The notes: generated from the letters alone by a model not told the origin. Shown: positions 16,413-26,954, counted from the first letter of the stretch. The stretch is 64,000 nucleotides of DNA from Treponema sp. (GCA_024400955.1 JAKSLY010000011.1:1-64000); one strand, 5' to 3'. A program made the numbers and translations.

Positions 16413-16446
16413 TTTCAGGATGTGGACGGTGAAAAACTGCCCTCAC
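16413..16446 (-). pseudogene. 34-bp remnant of a second hicA
   Basis: The 34 bases at 16413-16446 are identical to 16101-16134 inside hicA and would encode the same RAVFHRPHPE segment on the minus strand. Sequence on either side does not match hicA. The fragment abuts a GC-rich hairpin array (16471-16571), suggesting it was carried or cut by a rearrangement there. It lies in the 388-bp gap between hicA and dnaE, which has no other gene. Confidence 0.7.
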
Positions 16447-16470
16447 ACCCCGCAGTAAGGATTGGAGCGG

Positions 16471-16571
16471 TTGCCGCAAGGCAAATGCGAAGCATCGCAG
16501 GCGCGTTGACGCCGGAGCCGCGGAAAGCCTGGTGGAAAGGGAAAAGCCCCGGAGGGGATTTTTCCTTTCCA
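16471..16571. repeat. GC-rich array of adjacent mini-hairpins
   Basis: Back-to-back stems are visible: TTGCC-gcaa-GGCAA (16471-16484), ATGC-gaa-GCAT (16485-16495), GGCG-cgttga-CGCC (16500-16513), and a large hairpin 16533-16571 with arms TGGAAAGG/CCTTTCCA and inner CCCC-gga-GGGG. The block is much more GC-rich than its surroundings. Similar arrays are at 27118-27187, 37548-37584 and 46943-47021. The last hairpin could also act as a terminator. Confidence 0.7.
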
Positions 16572-16645
16572 ACTGCCCATAATATTCATAATAATATAGA
16601 AGAAAACCACTATTTTGAAACGGAAAAATTCTGTATACTGAAACA

Positions 16646-19600
16646 ATGGCAGACTATTCAAGCATGAAACTCCCGGAAGCCCCAGAGGGTACGCCGGTTT
16701 CCAATTTCGTTCACCTTCACGTTCACTCGGACTATTCGATTCTTGACGGATTAAGCAAGATTGAAAAGCTTGTTGCAAAGGCTAAGGAATTCAACATGCC
16801 TGCCATCGCCCTGACGGACCACGGCAACATGTACGGCGTCCTGAACTTTGAGCACCTGTGCCACGCCAACGGAATCAATCCTGTTGTGGGCGAAGAATTT
16901 TATGTTGCCTACGGAAGCCACAAGGAGCACACGGCGGTTCCATACGGACGCAACGGTAAGAATGCAAAATATTTTCACCTGATCCTGCTGTGCAAGAACG
17001 ACCAGGGCTACAAGAACATGAGCTGGCTTTCGTCCATCGCCTTTACGGACGGATTCTGGTCAAGGCCACGCATCGACTTTGAGCTTCTTGAAAAATACCA
17101 CGAGGGCCTCATCTGCTGCTCAGCATGCATTGCCGGTGAGATTCCACAGCTTTTGCTCAACGGACGCACGGAAGAAGCCTATCAGGTTGCAAAGAAATAC
17201 CAGGATCTTTTTGGAAAGGAAAACTACTACATCGAAATTCAAAACCACGGTCTTGAAGACCAGATAGAGGTTGCACCAAAACTGGTCAAGCTTGCCCGCG
17301 ACCTGGACATTCCCCTCGTGCTCACCAACGACGTTCACTACGCAAACAAGGATGACGCGGAGGCACAGAACGCACTCAAAGCCATCGGCTTCGGCAAGAA
17401 GCTTGAGGATACGGTTCCCATGGGCGGGCCGGAATTCTACATGAAGAACGAAGCCGAGATGTCAAGGGTCCTCAAGGGAATTCCAGGCATCGACGACGCC
17501 ACCATCAAGGAAGCCATGGACAACACGGTCAAGATTGCATCCATGTGCGACCTTCACATTCACCAGTACAAGACACAGGAACTTAAGGGCACACTGCCCC
17601 GCTTTGAACTGCCAAAGGAATTCCAGACCCACGGCGACGACTACCAGGCAAACCAGAACGATTACGTGCGCCACATTGTCGAGCAGGGATTGCGTAAGCG
17701 CTACCCGGAGATCACTCCAGAAATCCGCACCCGTGCAGAGTACGAGCTGGGCATCATTTTTTCCATGGGCTTTTCCGGCTACTTTCTCATCGTTTGGGAA
17801 TTCATCAACTGGTCCAAGAGCACCTACGACAACGTGAACAACAGGCCAAAGAAATACATGCCCATCGGGCCGGGACGCGGTTCCGGTGCAGGTTCGCTGG
17901 TTGCATACTGCATGGGCATCACCGACATTGACCCGTTTAAATTCGGGCTCATCTTTGAACGATTCCTTAACCCTGAACGCGTCAGCATGCCGGACTTTGA
18001 CGTTGACATGGACTTCGACTTTCGCGGAGACATCATCCAGCACACCCAGGATCTTTACCATCCGGAAAACGTCGGACACATTGTCACCTTTGGTACGCTC
18101 AAGCCAAAGAACTGCATCGCCGACGTTTGCCGCATCCTGAACATTCCCCTTGACGAGGTCAAGGTTTTAAAGGCCTGCGTTCCTGACAATCCAAAGGCAA
18201 AGCTCAAGGACTGCTTTAGCGAGCCAACGGAAAAAATGCCGGACGGCGGACAGCTGATTCCATACAAGGACGACCCGCGCTACCAGAAGCTTTTTGAACT
18301 TGCATTCAAGCTTGAAGGCTGCATCAGAAACACGGGTCTCCACGCCTCGGGAATGGTTATCGGCCTTACCCCTCTGCCTGACTGGGCTCCGATTTTCAAG
18401 GACCACAGGACCGGGGAAGTTGCCGTTCAGTACACCATGGACATCATCGAGCCTTGCGGCCTTGTCAAGTTTGACTACCTTGGGCTCAAGACCCTTTCCC
18501 TCATAAGATATGCCGAAGACATCATCAACAAGCACCGACCGGAAGGAACTCCAGAATTCAGCGTTGCAGACATGCCGGACACTGACGAGGAAACGTACAA
18601 GATGTTCTCACGCGGTGAGACAGTCGCCATCTTCCAGTTTGAATCTCCGGGAATGCAGAAGTGGATGCGCACCCTGCAGCCACGCCAGATTACGGACCTT
18701 GTTGCCATGAACGCCCTTTACCGTCCTGGTCCTATGGACTACATCCAGACCTTCGTTGACGGAAAGAACGACCCAAGCACCGTTAAGTACCCTGACCCAT
18801 GCCTTGAGGGAATCCTTAAGGAAACCTACGGCGTAATGGTTTACCAGGAACAGATCATGCAGGTTAGCCAGCGCATTGCAGGGTTCACCCTTGGTGGTGC
18901 CGACATGCTTCGACGTGCCATGGGTAAGAAGAAGCTGGACGTCCTCATGGGAAAGAAGGCTGAATTTGAAGAAGGCGCCGTAAAGCAGGGATTCACCAAG
19001 GAACATGCCGACGAGATTTTTGAAATCATGATTCCTTTTGCAAACTACGGTTTCAACAAGTCCCATGCCGCAGCATACACGGTTCTTGCTTACCGCACGG
19101 GTTACCTTAAGTGCCACTACCCTGCTGAATTCATGGCAGCAAACCTTACCAACGAAATCACTTCCACCGACGGTCTTCCGGCTTACATTGAAGAAGCAAA
19201 GAAGATGGGAATTCCGGTGGATGCACCTGACGTTAACAGGTCGGACATTAACTTTGACGTCGTTGACGGCCACATTGTCTTTGGCCTCAGGGGAATCAAG
19301 GGAATGGGAGAAGGAGCCGCTGCCGCCATCGTAAAGGAAAGGGAAGAACACGGACCTTTTACAAGCTTCATGAATTTCATCGAACGGTGCACCGCAATCC
19401 GTGTTGCAACCATTGACGAAGACACAGGCGAAAAAGGGCTGCCAAAGGCTCCAATCAACAAGAAGGCCATTGAAGTCCTGATCAAGACAGGCGGCTTTGA
19501 CCACCTGGACAAGAACCGCGCCACCTTGATTGCAAACTACGAGGCAGCCGTTGCCTACGAGGAAGACAAGCGCTCTGAATACAAGAACGGTCAGGCAAGC

Positions 19601-20365
19601 CTCTTTGGTTCCGTGGGAATCAAGGAATTCAACGACTTTGAATTTGAAGAATGCGAAGAGATGCCAAAGATGCAGATGCTCAACATGGAGAAGGAACTCA
19701 TCGGCTGCTTTGTTTCCGGACATCCTCTTGACGACTACAAGAAGATAATGGAAGCAAGTGCAACCTGCAATTCCGAAACCATAAAGAGATGCGCCGCAGT
19801 TTCAAAGGCGGAAGATGCAGCTCTTGCGGCAAGCGGAAGATCGCGCTGGGCAAGCAAGGGAGCAAAGACCGTTTACACTGCAGTGGGCATGGTTCAGGAT
19901 CTCAGGCCGGCAATGACCAAGAAGGGAACCCAGATGGCATTCGGAAAGCTTGCAGACTTTAAGGGAACCATCGACCTTACCTTCTTCCCGAAGACCTGGG
20001 AGCAGATCGGAAAGAACATCCAGAAGGAAGAGGTTTACGCCTTTAAGGGAACGGTTGATACAAGTCGGGACGAGCCGTCATTCATCGTTGATTCTGTGGA
20101 AGACATTTCCACCCTTGAGCAGAAGGCCATTACCTCCCTGCACATCCAGCTTAATTCAAGCTTTACCTCCACAAAAGAAATTTCCGGATTAAGGGATTTT
20201 ATATTTGGAGAAAACGGCAACTGTTTAGTATATTTTCATATGCAGGGTTCTGACGGAAAGCAATACATCATCAGGGCCAATGCAGGCCTTAGGGTTTCAC
20301 ACAATGCGGATTTCATCCAGGAACTCAAGGACAGCCAGTATGTCGAGGACGTTTGGACGGAATGA
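16646..20365 (+). CDS. dnaE: DNA polymerase III alpha subunit
   Basis: This 1239-residue catalytic subunit of the replicative polymerase has the N-terminal PHP domain ([26 protein letters not shown]), the palm with [14 protein letters not shown] and the catalytic Asp pair in PDFDVDMDF. The fingers and helix-hairpin-helix region follow ([15 protein letters not shown] [18 protein letters not shown]), and the OB fold near the C-terminus is [21 protein letters not shown]. Length is typical for DnaE1. There is no SD; TATACT (16634-16639) ends 6 nt before the ATG, so an essential replication gene appears to be translated from a leaderless mRNA. A YggT gene follows 39 nt downstream. Confidence 0.97.
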   Translation: MADYSSMKLPEAPEGTPVSNFVHLHVHSDYSILDGLSKIEKLVAKAKEFNMPAIALTDHGNMYGVLNFEHLCHANGINPVVGEEFYVAYGSHKEHTAVPYGRNGKNAKYFHLILLCKNDQGYKNMSWLSSIAFTDGFWSRPRIDFELLEKYHEGLICCSACIAGEIPQLLLNGRTEEAYQVAKKYQDLFGKENYYIEIQNHGLEDQIEVAPKLVKLARDLDIPLVLTNDVHYANKDDAEAQNALKAIGFGKKLEDTVPMGGPEFYMKNEAEMSRVLKGIPGIDDATIKEAMDNTVKIASMCDLHIHQYKTQELKGTLPRFELPKEFQTHGDDYQANQNDYVRHIVEQGLRKRYPEITPEIRTRAEYELGIIFSMGFSGYFLIVWEFINWSKSTYDNVNNRPKKYMPIGPGRGSGAGSLVAYCMGITDIDPFKFGLIFERFLNPERVSMPDFDVDMDFDFRGDIIQHTQDLYHPENVGHIVTFGTLKPKNCIADVCRILNIPLDEVKVLKACVPDNPKAKLKDCFSEPTEKMPDGGQLIPYKDDPRYQKLFELAFKLEGCIRNTGLHASGMVIGLTPLPDWAPIFKDHRTGEVAVQYTMDIIEPCGLVKFDYLGLKTLSLIRYAEDIINKHRPEGTPEFSVADMPDTDEETYKMFSRGETVAIFQFESPGMQKWMRTLQPRQITDLVAMNALYRPGPMDYIQTFVDGKNDPSTVKYPDPCLEGILKETYGVMVYQEQIMQVSQRIAGFTLGGADMLRRAMGKKKLDVLMGKKAEFEEGAVKQGFTKEHADEIFEIMIPFANYGFNKSHAAAYTVLAYRTGYLKCHYPAEFMAANLTNEITSTDGLPAYIEEAKKMGIPVDAPDVNRSDINFDVVDGHIVFGLRGIKGMGEGAAAAIVKEREEHGPFTSFMNFIERCTAIRVATIDEDTGEKGLPKAPINKKAIEVLIKTGGFDHLDKNRATLIANYEAAVAYEEDKRSEYKNGQASLFGSVGIKEFNDFEFEECEEMPKMQMLNMEKELIGCFVSGHPLDDYKKIMEASATCNSETIKRCAAVSKAEDAALAASGRSRWASKGAKTVYTAVGMVQDLRPAMTKKGTQMAFGKLADFKGTIDLTFFPKTWEQIGKNIQKEEVYAFKGTVDTSRDEPSFIVDSVEDISTLEQKAITSLHIQLNSSFTSTKEISGLRDFIFGENGNCLVYFHMQGSDGKQYIIRANAGLRVSHNADFIQELKDSQYVEDVWTE

Positions 20366-20404
20366 AACGGCAACCAATTTTCAAGATAGATAACAGGAGA
20401 TTTT

Positions 20405-21004
20405 ATGACATCTTTAACGACAATATTCAGGATTCTTTCGGCAGCAGTTTCCCTCTATTCCATGCTGTGCTTTTTCAGGATCATCCTTACTTGGGTTCCA
20501 AGTTTTTCCTGGAGTAAACCGGCAAGATTTCTTTCTTCCCTATGCGACCCATACATGAACATGTTCCGCGGAATCAAGTGGCTCCGCATGGGAAGCTTTG
20601 ACTTTAGCCCAGCCCTTGCACTCTGCCTTTTGGGGGCCTTGTCTTCGGTCTTCACCATGCTTGGTAACGGCGGAACGATTTCCGTAGGCGTTCTCCTTGC
20701 AATGGCAGTTCAGGTTATCTTTTCAATTCTTTCTTCCCTCGTGGTCTTTGTAATAATTCTTTTTGCAATCCGACTCATAGCACTCCTCATGTCGGGAGAC
20801 CAGGGATCGGGATTCATGCTGAACCAGCTGGACGGTTCCATCTCGCCACTGGTCTACAGGATTGCCCGCACATTTGCCTTTGGCCGTCACCTTACATACA
20901 GGGCAGCACTCATAACCGCCATCGTGGTCCTAATATTCTTGCAGATTGGACTGCGCGTTGCCATTGCAATCGTAATGAACATTCTCCTCATGCTTCCATT
21001 CTAA
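20405..21004 (+). CDS. YggT family membrane protein with two YggT repeats
   Basis: The 199-residue protein has about five hydrophobic segments and two YggT units. The first is LSAAVSLYSMLCFFRIILTWVPS...FLSSLCDPYMNMFRGI; the second is less conserved, with LDGSISPLVYRIARTFAFG. YggT proteins are small integral membrane proteins linked to osmotic tolerance and cell-division or photosystem assembly; the molecular role is unclear. SD AGGAGA lies just ahead of the ATG. It sits between dnaE and recG with gaps of 39 and 19 nt, so all three are probably co-transcribed. Confidence 0.85.
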   Translation: MTSLTTIFRILSAAVSLYSMLCFFRIILTWVPSFSWSKPARFLSSLCDPYMNMFRGIKWLRMGSFDFSPALALCLLGALSSVFTMLGNGGTISVGVLLAMAVQVIFSILSSLVVFVIILFAIRLIALLMSGDQGSGFMLNQLDGSISPLVYRIARTFAFGRHLTYRAALITAIVVLIFLQIGLRVAIAIVMNILLMLPF

Positions 21005-21023
21005 AAAAACAGGAACCAACCGG

Positions 21024-23345
21024 ATGCGTCTTGGCGATTTTGGAACGCAAATCGAAAACCTCTCTGGCGTAGGTCCTGCAACGGCAAAGCACTTTGCCCG
21101 GCTCAACATCTTTACGGTGGCGGATCTACTTTCAACATGGCCAAAGGACTACGACGACAGAACCAGGCGCATCTCCCTTAAGCAGGCGGTTTCCGAAGCA
21201 AGGGAACACATGAAGGTGCACACCATCTGCAAGGTTCTCTCTCATTCCTGGTTTGGCTACGGCCGGATGAAGACCCTCAAGATTTTCATAACCGACGGAA
21301 CCATGAGTGCAAGCCTCATTGCATTCAACAGGGCCTTCCTGGAAAAATCCCTGCCGGCAGGAAGCATCATCAGCGTAACCGGCACCTTCGAAGTCAAGTA
21401 CGGCGAGCTGCAGTCCACAAGGTTTGAGGCAGGCAGAATTGCATACGAGGGGGAACTGGAAGATTTTGCAGATGCAGTTGTTCCAGGCTCAGGCCTTAAC
21501 CCGGTCTATCCACTTACGGAAGGACTTACGCAAAAAGCATTCCGAAAGGCAGTGGATGCAGCCCTCAAGCTCTACGGAAAAACCATAGACAACGAAATTC
21601 CGGAAGACATAATCAGGGAACGGAACCTGCTGACCAAAAGGGATGCACTTAACTTCATACACCAGCCAAAGGATCTTGAACAGGTAAATGCTGCACGCCG
21701 CACATTGATCTATGAGGAACTTTTTCACTTTGAATACAGGATGGGACTTCGCACCATCGAACACCGCGGTTCACTGCCCACAATAGTTCAGGCAGAAGTC
21801 TTTGACACCCCGGAACTTACCGAGCGCATGACCGACGCCTCAAAGGAATTCTCCACGCCAAGAATTCTTCCCCAGCCGGAACTAGAGCAGCTTACCCAGC
21901 GCTTTGAATCAACCCTTTCCCCACGGCAGCTTAAGCTTTACAAAAGCCTTTCATTTAAACTTACGGCAGACCAGATGCAGGCCATCATGGACCTTAACGC
22001 AGACATAGACAGGAGCCAGGGTGAATTCAATTCCATGCTGAACAAAAATATTGAAGGCACTGGCAATGATGCCGCAGACAAACAGACGGAACCTTCCGGG
22101 GAACGTCCGCCCTTTAGCATGCAGCGGCTCCTGCAGGGAGATGTTGGATCCGGAAAAACCCTGGTTTCCTTTTTTGCAGCATTAAGGACCATCGACTACG
22201 GCGGACAGGCAGCCCTTCTTGCACCAACGGAACTCCTTGCAAGGCAGCACGCAGAAAACGCCGCAAGGCTCCTGGAACCCACAGGCATAAGCACCGCCTT
22301 CCTTACAGGCAACCTTAAGGCCAAGGGACGCGACAACCTGGTAAATGCACTTCGCGACGGAAGGATAAACCTTGTGGTCGGAACCCACGCCCTGTTCAGC
22401 AGGAACATCCAGTACAAGAAGCTCCAGCTTGCAGTCATCGACGAGCAGCACAGGTTTGGAGTTGCCCAGAGGGAATCCATCGTTGACAAGGGGCGTGTCA
22501 GTTTTGGAGGACTTTCCCACAGCCCCGATCTGCTGATGATGAGTGCAACTCCGATTCCGCAGACTCTTGCCCTCACGGCATTCGGCGACCTGGATGCAAG
22601 CGTAATCCGCACAATGCCCCAGGGACGAAAACCCATCAAGACTTACCTAACCGTCATGGGCAATGAGGCAAACGTATACGAAGCTGTCCGCAGGGAACTT
22701 AAGGCAGGCCACCAGGCATATTTCGTCTACCCTCGCATTGGCGAAACCCAGGGGGAAGAAGGCGACGAGACATCTGCTGAATCGGCAGGCGGACTTAAAA
22801 GCGCAGAAGAAATGTTTGACTTTCTTTCAAGCCAGGTTTACCCGGAATACAGCTGCGCCCTTGTTCATGGAAAAATCGAAGAAGAAGACCAGAATAGAAT
22901 TCTCGATGACTTTAAGGAAGGCAGGACAAAGATCCTCATTGCAACAACCGTTGTGGAAGTCGGTGTCGATGTTGCAAACGCCACATGCATCGTAATCGAA
23001 CACGCCGACAGGTTTGGCCTTGCGGAACTGCATCAGCTGCGAGGACGCGTAGGTCGTTCAGCCCTGCAGTCCTACTGCTTTCTAACTTACGGCAAGAACA
23101 TTACGGAAACCGGCATCGCCCGCCTGAAGGCCCTTCATGAAAGCACCGATGGTTTTTACATTGCAGAAGAAGACCTCCGCCTTCGCGGCCCCGGTGAACT
23201 TTCGGGCACCAGCCAGTCCGGCTATCTTTCCCTTTCCATCGCAGACCTTGCCCGCGACAAGGACCTCCTCCGCCTTGCAAGATACGACGCATTCAGGTTG
23301 ATTGAAGGCTCGGGAAAATTCAGTACAATAAAAAATCTAGCGTAA
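21024..23345 (+). CDS. recG: ATP-dependent DNA helicase RecG
   Basis: RecG remodels stalled replication forks and branched DNA. The 773-residue protein has the N-terminal wedge OB fold (about 60-160), Walker A LLQGDVGSGKTLVSF, DEQHRFGV, MSATPIPQTLALT, ATTVVEVGVDV and the HADRFGLAELHQLRGRVGR motif. A non-conserved insertion (about residues 330-360: NKNIEGTGNDAADKQTEPSG) precedes Walker A. The final 36 codons and the stop are duplicated at 24938-25050, on the far side of an inserted ATPase gene. The stop is TAA at 23343-23345. Confidence 0.96.
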   Translation: MRLGDFGTQIENLSGVGPATAKHFARLNIFTVADLLSTWPKDYDDRTRRISLKQAVSEAREHMKVHTICKVLSHSWFGYGRMKTLKIFITDGTMSASLIAFNRAFLEKSLPAGSIISVTGTFEVKYGELQSTRFEAGRIAYEGELEDFADAVVPGSGLNPVYPLTEGLTQKAFRKAVDAALKLYGKTIDNEIPEDIIRERNLLTKRDALNFIHQPKDLEQVNAARRTLIYEELFHFEYRMGLRTIEHRGSLPTIVQAEVFDTPELTERMTDASKEFSTPRILPQPELEQLTQRFESTLSPRQLKLYKSLSFKLTADQMQAIMDLNADIDRSQGEFNSMLNKNIEGTGNDAADKQTEPSGERPPFSMQRLLQGDVGSGKTLVSFFAALRTIDYGGQAALLAPTELLARQHAENAARLLEPTGISTAFLTGNLKAKGRDNLVNALRDGRINLVVGTHALFSRNIQYKKLQLAVIDEQHRFGVAQRESIVDKGRVSFGGLSHSPDLLMMSATPIPQTLALTAFGDLDASVIRTMPQGRKPIKTYLTVMGNEANVYEAVRRELKAGHQAYFVYPRIGETQGEEGDETSAESAGGLKSAEEMFDFLSSQVYPEYSCALVHGKIEEEDQNRILDDFKEGRTKILIATTVVEVGVDVANATCIVIEHADRFGLAELHQLRGRVGRSALQSYCFLTYGKNITETGIARLKALHESTDGFYIAEEDLRLRGPGELSGTSQSGYLSLSIADLARDKDLLRLARYDAFRLIEGSGKFSTIKNLA

Positions 23346-23384
23346 CTCCGTTAGATATTCTTCAACATTCTTATATTCAATTTT
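23237..23384. repeat. direct repeat copy A (recG 3' end plus ATPase-gene 3' end)
   Basis: These 148 bp match 24938-25090 with two substitutions and one 5-bp difference. The copy contains the last codons of recG followed by the reversed last codons (KNVEEYLTELR) of the ATPase gene whose full version ends at 25043. It therefore preserves an older junction in which recG and that ATPase gene were direct neighbours. Confidence 0.9.
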
Positions 23385-23437
23385 TTTTATATTTTTAAAA
23401 TATGAATATCCAAAGTCCTTAGAATTCATAAATCTTA

Positions 23438-24871
23438 TCAACTTGTCAATCCGTCATATTTAAACAATTCTTCACCAGTCACAAGATGTATATTATTTTT
23501 CTTTGCAAAGTCTTTTGCCTGCTCTGTAAATCCTGCCCATGAAAAATACCAGTAATGAATGGTTGCATTTTCCTTTTTCTTCAAAGAAGAGAGATTTTTT
23601 AAAAGATGTTTTTCTAAAGCAGAATCATGGACTACGCTATTATGAAATTTACATTCCGCACTGATAAGTTCTGACCTTTCTTCATTAGATGCAATAATAT
23701 CTATCTCTGTATTCTTATCCCACCATCTGCCAATTTTAGTAAATATAAACGGAAGATTGCGATTACGATTCTGAACTCTAAGCCAATCAATACACATATC
23801 CTCAAAACTTGCAGAAGCATACTCATTAAGCTGTGGTTCAACAACCGAATCATAAATATTTTCCCAATCCCCAAATTCAAGTGATGACAAATTTGGAAAT
23901 ACAAATCTATACCAGAAACTGAAGAAAGAATCTTTTAATCTATACAAGCCTCGCTGGGCATTCTGCTTTTCCTTTTCAGACGAAAGAACCGGAAATTCTC
24001 TTGAAGCAATTCCAAGCTCAACGAGATTTTTAAGATATACCGATAATTTCCCTTTTTCTATCAGTGTAGACTGCTGAATTTCATTAAATGCTGTTTTTCC
24101 ACTTGCAACAGCCTGAATAATCGTATTGTAAGTTCCAGGTTCCCTCAGTTCCTGCCGCATAAGGAATTCTGGTTCTGAATAAAGAATTGATCCGCGTTTC
24201 AGAATAGAGCCGCATATATTATCTTTAAGACTTTTTGAATCCTCAAATTGTGAAAGATAATATGGAATGCCACCAAGAATTGCATGAGAAAGTATCTTAT
24301 CCCGATTATTCCAGTTTGGAAAAAACTTTGCTGAATCAAAATATGGCATTGGAAGCATTTTATAGATTCCTGTAGAACGCCCATACAAAGGATTTTTTTC
24401 AGACAGAATCTCTTTTTCAATGTAACTCATGGCACTTCCACAAACAATAATCATCACGTTAGAATTCTTCAATTCTGTATCCCAAAGTTTTTGCAGAATA
24501 GATGGAATTTCTGGATTTTCTTTGGCCATGTATGGAAACTCATCGATTACAAGAATCTGTTTTTTACCATCCAATACAGGAATGTCTTTTACAGCAAGAA
24601 AAGCCTGTTCCCAATTGGAAAATTCAGTAATATATCTTCGCTGTGGTATTTCAAAAGAAAGAAGCTTTTGGCTAAAGTTCTTTAACTGTGCAGAATCTTC
24701 AGTCTGAGTACAGGTAAAGAATACAGGATTTTTGTCTTTGCAGAAATGAGAAACGGTTTCAGTTTTTCCAATTCGTCTGCGACCATATAAAATTACAAGC
24801 TGACCACCTCTGGATTCATACTTCTCCTGTAAAAAAGCCAATTCGGTTTCTCTTGCTATAAAACTGTTCAT
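23438..24871 (-). CDS. AAA-type ATPase with DUF234-like C-terminal domain
   Basis: The 477-residue protein has Walker A LYGRRRIGKTETV (about 28-40), Walker B ILVIDEFPYMA (about 105-115) and a sensor-like MIIVCGSAMSYIEKEI. A winged-helix region follows (IIQAVASGKTAFNEIQQSTLIEKGKLSVYLKNLVELG), then a C-terminal PD-(D/E)xK-like part (DIIASNEERSELISAECKF). This is the archaeal-type ATPase/DUF234 family, common in treponemes and of unknown function. It is AT-rich and is bounded by a 148/153-bp direct repeat, so it looks acquired. Its promoter is near consensus and its mRNA seems leaderless. Confidence 0.8.
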   Translation of the reverse strand: MNSFIARETELAFLQEKYESRGGQLVILYGRRRIGKTETVSHFCKDKNPVFFTCTQTEDSAQLKNFSQKLLSFEIPQRRYITEFSNWEQAFLAVKDIPVLDGKKQILVIDEFPYMAKENPEIPSILQKLWDTELKNSNVMIIVCGSAMSYIEKEILSEKNPLYGRSTGIYKMLPMPYFDSAKFFPNWNNRDKILSHAILGGIPYYLSQFEDSKSLKDNICGSILKRGSILYSEPEFLMRQELREPGTYNTIIQAVASGKTAFNEIQQSTLIEKGKLSVYLKNLVELGIASREFPVLSSEKEKQNAQRGLYRLKDSFFSFWYRFVFPNLSSLEFGDWENIYDSVVEPQLNEYASASFEDMCIDWLRVQNRNRNLPFIFTKIGRWWDKNTEIDIIASNEERSELISAECKFHNSVVHDSALEKHLLKNLSSLKKKENATIHYWYFSWAGFTEQAKDFAKKNNIHLVTGEELFKYDGLTS

Positions 24872-24877
24872 AGTATT

Positions 24878-24924
24878 ACTATAGTCGTCAAAATACGATT
24901 TGTCAATTTATGTTTTGACAAATC
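24878..24924 (-). promoter_or_regulatory. promoter and operator of the inserted ATPase gene
   Basis: On the minus strand TTGACA (24901-24906) and TATAGT (24878-24883) are 17 nt apart, and the ATG follows 6 nt later. A perfect inverted repeat, GATTTGTCAA (24897-24906) and TTGACAAATC (24915-24924), separated by 8 bp, covers the -35 box and probably binds a repressor. Confidence 0.75.
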
Positions 24925-24937
24925 AAAAAAATAACAA

Positions 24938-25090
24938 CATCGCAGACCTTGCCCGCGACAAGGACCTCCTCCGCCTTGCAAGATACGACGCATTCAGGTT
25001 GATTGAATCCAAGGCTCGGGAAAATTCAGTGCAATAAAAAATCTAGCGTAACTCCGTTAGATATTCTTCAACATTCTTGTATTCAATTTT
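24938..25090. repeat. direct repeat copy B bordering the inserted ATPase gene
   Basis: This is the second copy of the 148-bp block at 23237-23384, with 5 extra bases (TCCAA) near 25007 that shift the recG frame. It holds a non-functional recG 3' fragment and the true 3' end of the ATPase gene that ends at 25043. Confidence 0.9.
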
Positions 25091-26944
25091 ATTACCAAGA
25101 GTTGTTGATTCTCCACGATACAGAACATACTGTCGTACAACTTTTCCAAACTGCTTTTCTGTAGCTTCTATTTTTTCTGGATCAATAATATGGCGATACT
25201 GAGCATCTACAATCTCCATACTATGCTTAACTTCATAAATCTCACATTCTCTTTTAGACTTATTTTGAATTACCATATCAAATTCACCAGAGGCAAATTT
25301 TAGCTTGAATACATTTCTTGTTTTTCCATAAAAACGACGTGTCTGCAAATAAACAATATCTTCCAGCATTCGTCCACGAACATCTTCGAGAATCTTTTCT
25401 GTAATTATATCGCGTAATTCACCATCAAGATTTCCAAATATTTCATCCTGTAAAAGTGAATAGACCAAAACCTGTGCCTGACAAAAACGCATCCCCGGCT
25501 GAGTAAAAATCAGGCGCTCTTCTTTTTTGTTACTGATTGGAATAGTTTCAGTATTTGAAATATCTATCAAGTCCAACGCTTTAAGATATTCTTTAATCTC
25601 AAGTATATGGATTTCCTCAATATTCACGCTTTGATTTTCTTTATTCCTAATTTCAAGTATATCCATTACCTTTTTAACAACATCCGTTGTATCAATCGTA
25701 CTCAAGACATCTGTTTGCTTTTCTGGATCTTTTTCTTTAAGCAGTAAATCTTTTGCTGAGCCTAAGTCGTTAGATTTAAACTGCTTGGTAATTACATCAA
25801 CTGTAAATCGCTGATTCATATCTTCAATGATTCTATTGATTGCATTTGTGAGCTCTTTATTGTTATACAAATCAATTAAATGCCTAAAATGATTCCCATG
25901 ATCATAACATTTCAATGAATGCTGAATATTCTGTGCGATAGCTGTATCAATATATCGCCTTGTAGATTCATCATCCCTGAAGGATGCGTCTTGTGCTGTT
26001 GCATCTTTATACGTACGGTCAAGGGACGCTTCGCTCAAGCCCTTGACTCGTCCGTTTGACAGGTTTCTGTTAAGCATAAACCCGTCATCTTCAAATGCAA
26101 GTTCTCCAGCCTTTAACGTTCCTCCATACCTAATATATTCGTCAATATTTTTTATTTTTAATAATCTTGCATGTTCTGAAAAAGGCACATAGGTTGTATG
26201 AACAGTCAAAGCTCTGTCATATAATTCTTCATTCTGTGCGAACCAGAAGCCCAGAGAATCTGTTCCAGAAAGAACAATCTTCATCCCCTGAACTGCATAT
26301 ACATCAGAAAGTAATGCGGCATTATCAATGAATCTGTCTATCAATGTGATTTCGTCAATGAAAATAAAACTGTAGCCCAATTTGTTTGCAAGCTTCAAAT
26401 CCGCATTCAGCTGATCAAGTGTATTCTCAGAAGTTACTTTTATATACAATGTCTTTTTTCGTTCCGTTTCATTCATGCCCAGAACAAGCTGCTTAAGGAT
26501 TGTTGTTTTACCCGTTCTTCTGAGTCCAAAAATAAGACAAACCTTATCGCTGGCTGGAGTATATAAAAAATCATGAACCTTGGAATAGCAATCCCGCTTA
26601 TCGAATTTTTCTGCAGTTAATGCAATTTTCATTAATGCATCCCCATAAACTGCATTTGTCTTAAATTCTGGTTCTCCTTCAACTGCTTCTTTTTTTTCGC
26701 TTGTAGTATTCTGAGGATTTCCTTTTACAGCATTTAATTTCTTTTGAAGAGTTCTTCTTTTTTCTATCAGAGGTCGTAATTCGTTAGCCTCTCCTTCTGA
26801 GATACAACGATTTTTTGTCTTCCCGTTTTCCTTCCATTGCTGATAGAAATATGTTTTTTTATTTATAACTTTTGTAGTTACATATCCCCTTGGAAGTTCA
26901 GACAGTTCTTTTTCAAGTTCTTCAACAGATTTATCTTCAATCAT
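25043..26944 (-). CDS. AAA_14/DUF4143-type ATPase with DUF6788-like N-terminus
   Basis: The 633-residue protein begins with a small domain (about 5-75; RGYVTTKVINKKTYFYQQWKENG...RCIS) resembling DUF6788, then an AAA_14 ATPase with Walker A IFGLRRTGKTTILKQL and Walker B YSFIFIDEITLID. A C-terminal nuclease-like domain follows (KFASGEFDMVIQNKSKRECEIYEVKHS, consistent with D-ExK). The ATG at 26944 is chosen because GAGG precedes it; an upstream ATG at 26962 lies inside the operator repeat. Residues encoded at about 25965-26047 form a GC-rich stretch that looks like an in-frame hairpin insertion. Function is unknown. Confidence 0.75.
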   Translation of the reverse strand: MIEDKSVEELEKELSELPRGYVTTKVINKKTYFYQQWKENGKTKNRCISEGEANELRPLIEKRRTLQKKLNAVKGNPQNTTSEKKEAVEGEPEFKTNAVYGDALMKIALTAEKFDKRDCYSKVHDFLYTPASDKVCLIFGLRRTGKTTILKQLVLGMNETERKKTLYIKVTSENTLDQLNADLKLANKLGYSFIFIDEITLIDRFIDNAALLSDVYAVQGMKIVLSGTDSLGFWFAQNEELYDRALTVHTTYVPFSEHARLLKIKNIDEYIRYGGTLKAGELAFEDDGFMLNRNLSNGRVKGLSEASLDRTYKDATAQDASFRDDESTRRYIDTAIAQNIQHSLKCYDHGNHFRHLIDLYNNKELTNAINRIIEDMNQRFTVDVITKQFKSNDLGSAKDLLLKEKDPEKQTDVLSTIDTTDVVKKVMDILEIRNKENQSVNIEEIHILEIKEYLKALDLIDISNTETIPISNKKEERLIFTQPGMRFCQAQVLVYSLLQDEIFGNLDGELRDIITEKILEDVRGRMLEDIVYLQTRRFYGKTRNVFKLKFASGEFDMVIQNKSKRECEIYEVKHSMEIVDAQYRHIIDPEKIEATEKQFGKVVRQYVLYRGESTTLGNKIEYKNVEEYLTELR

Positions 26945-26954
26945 CGTTAACCTC

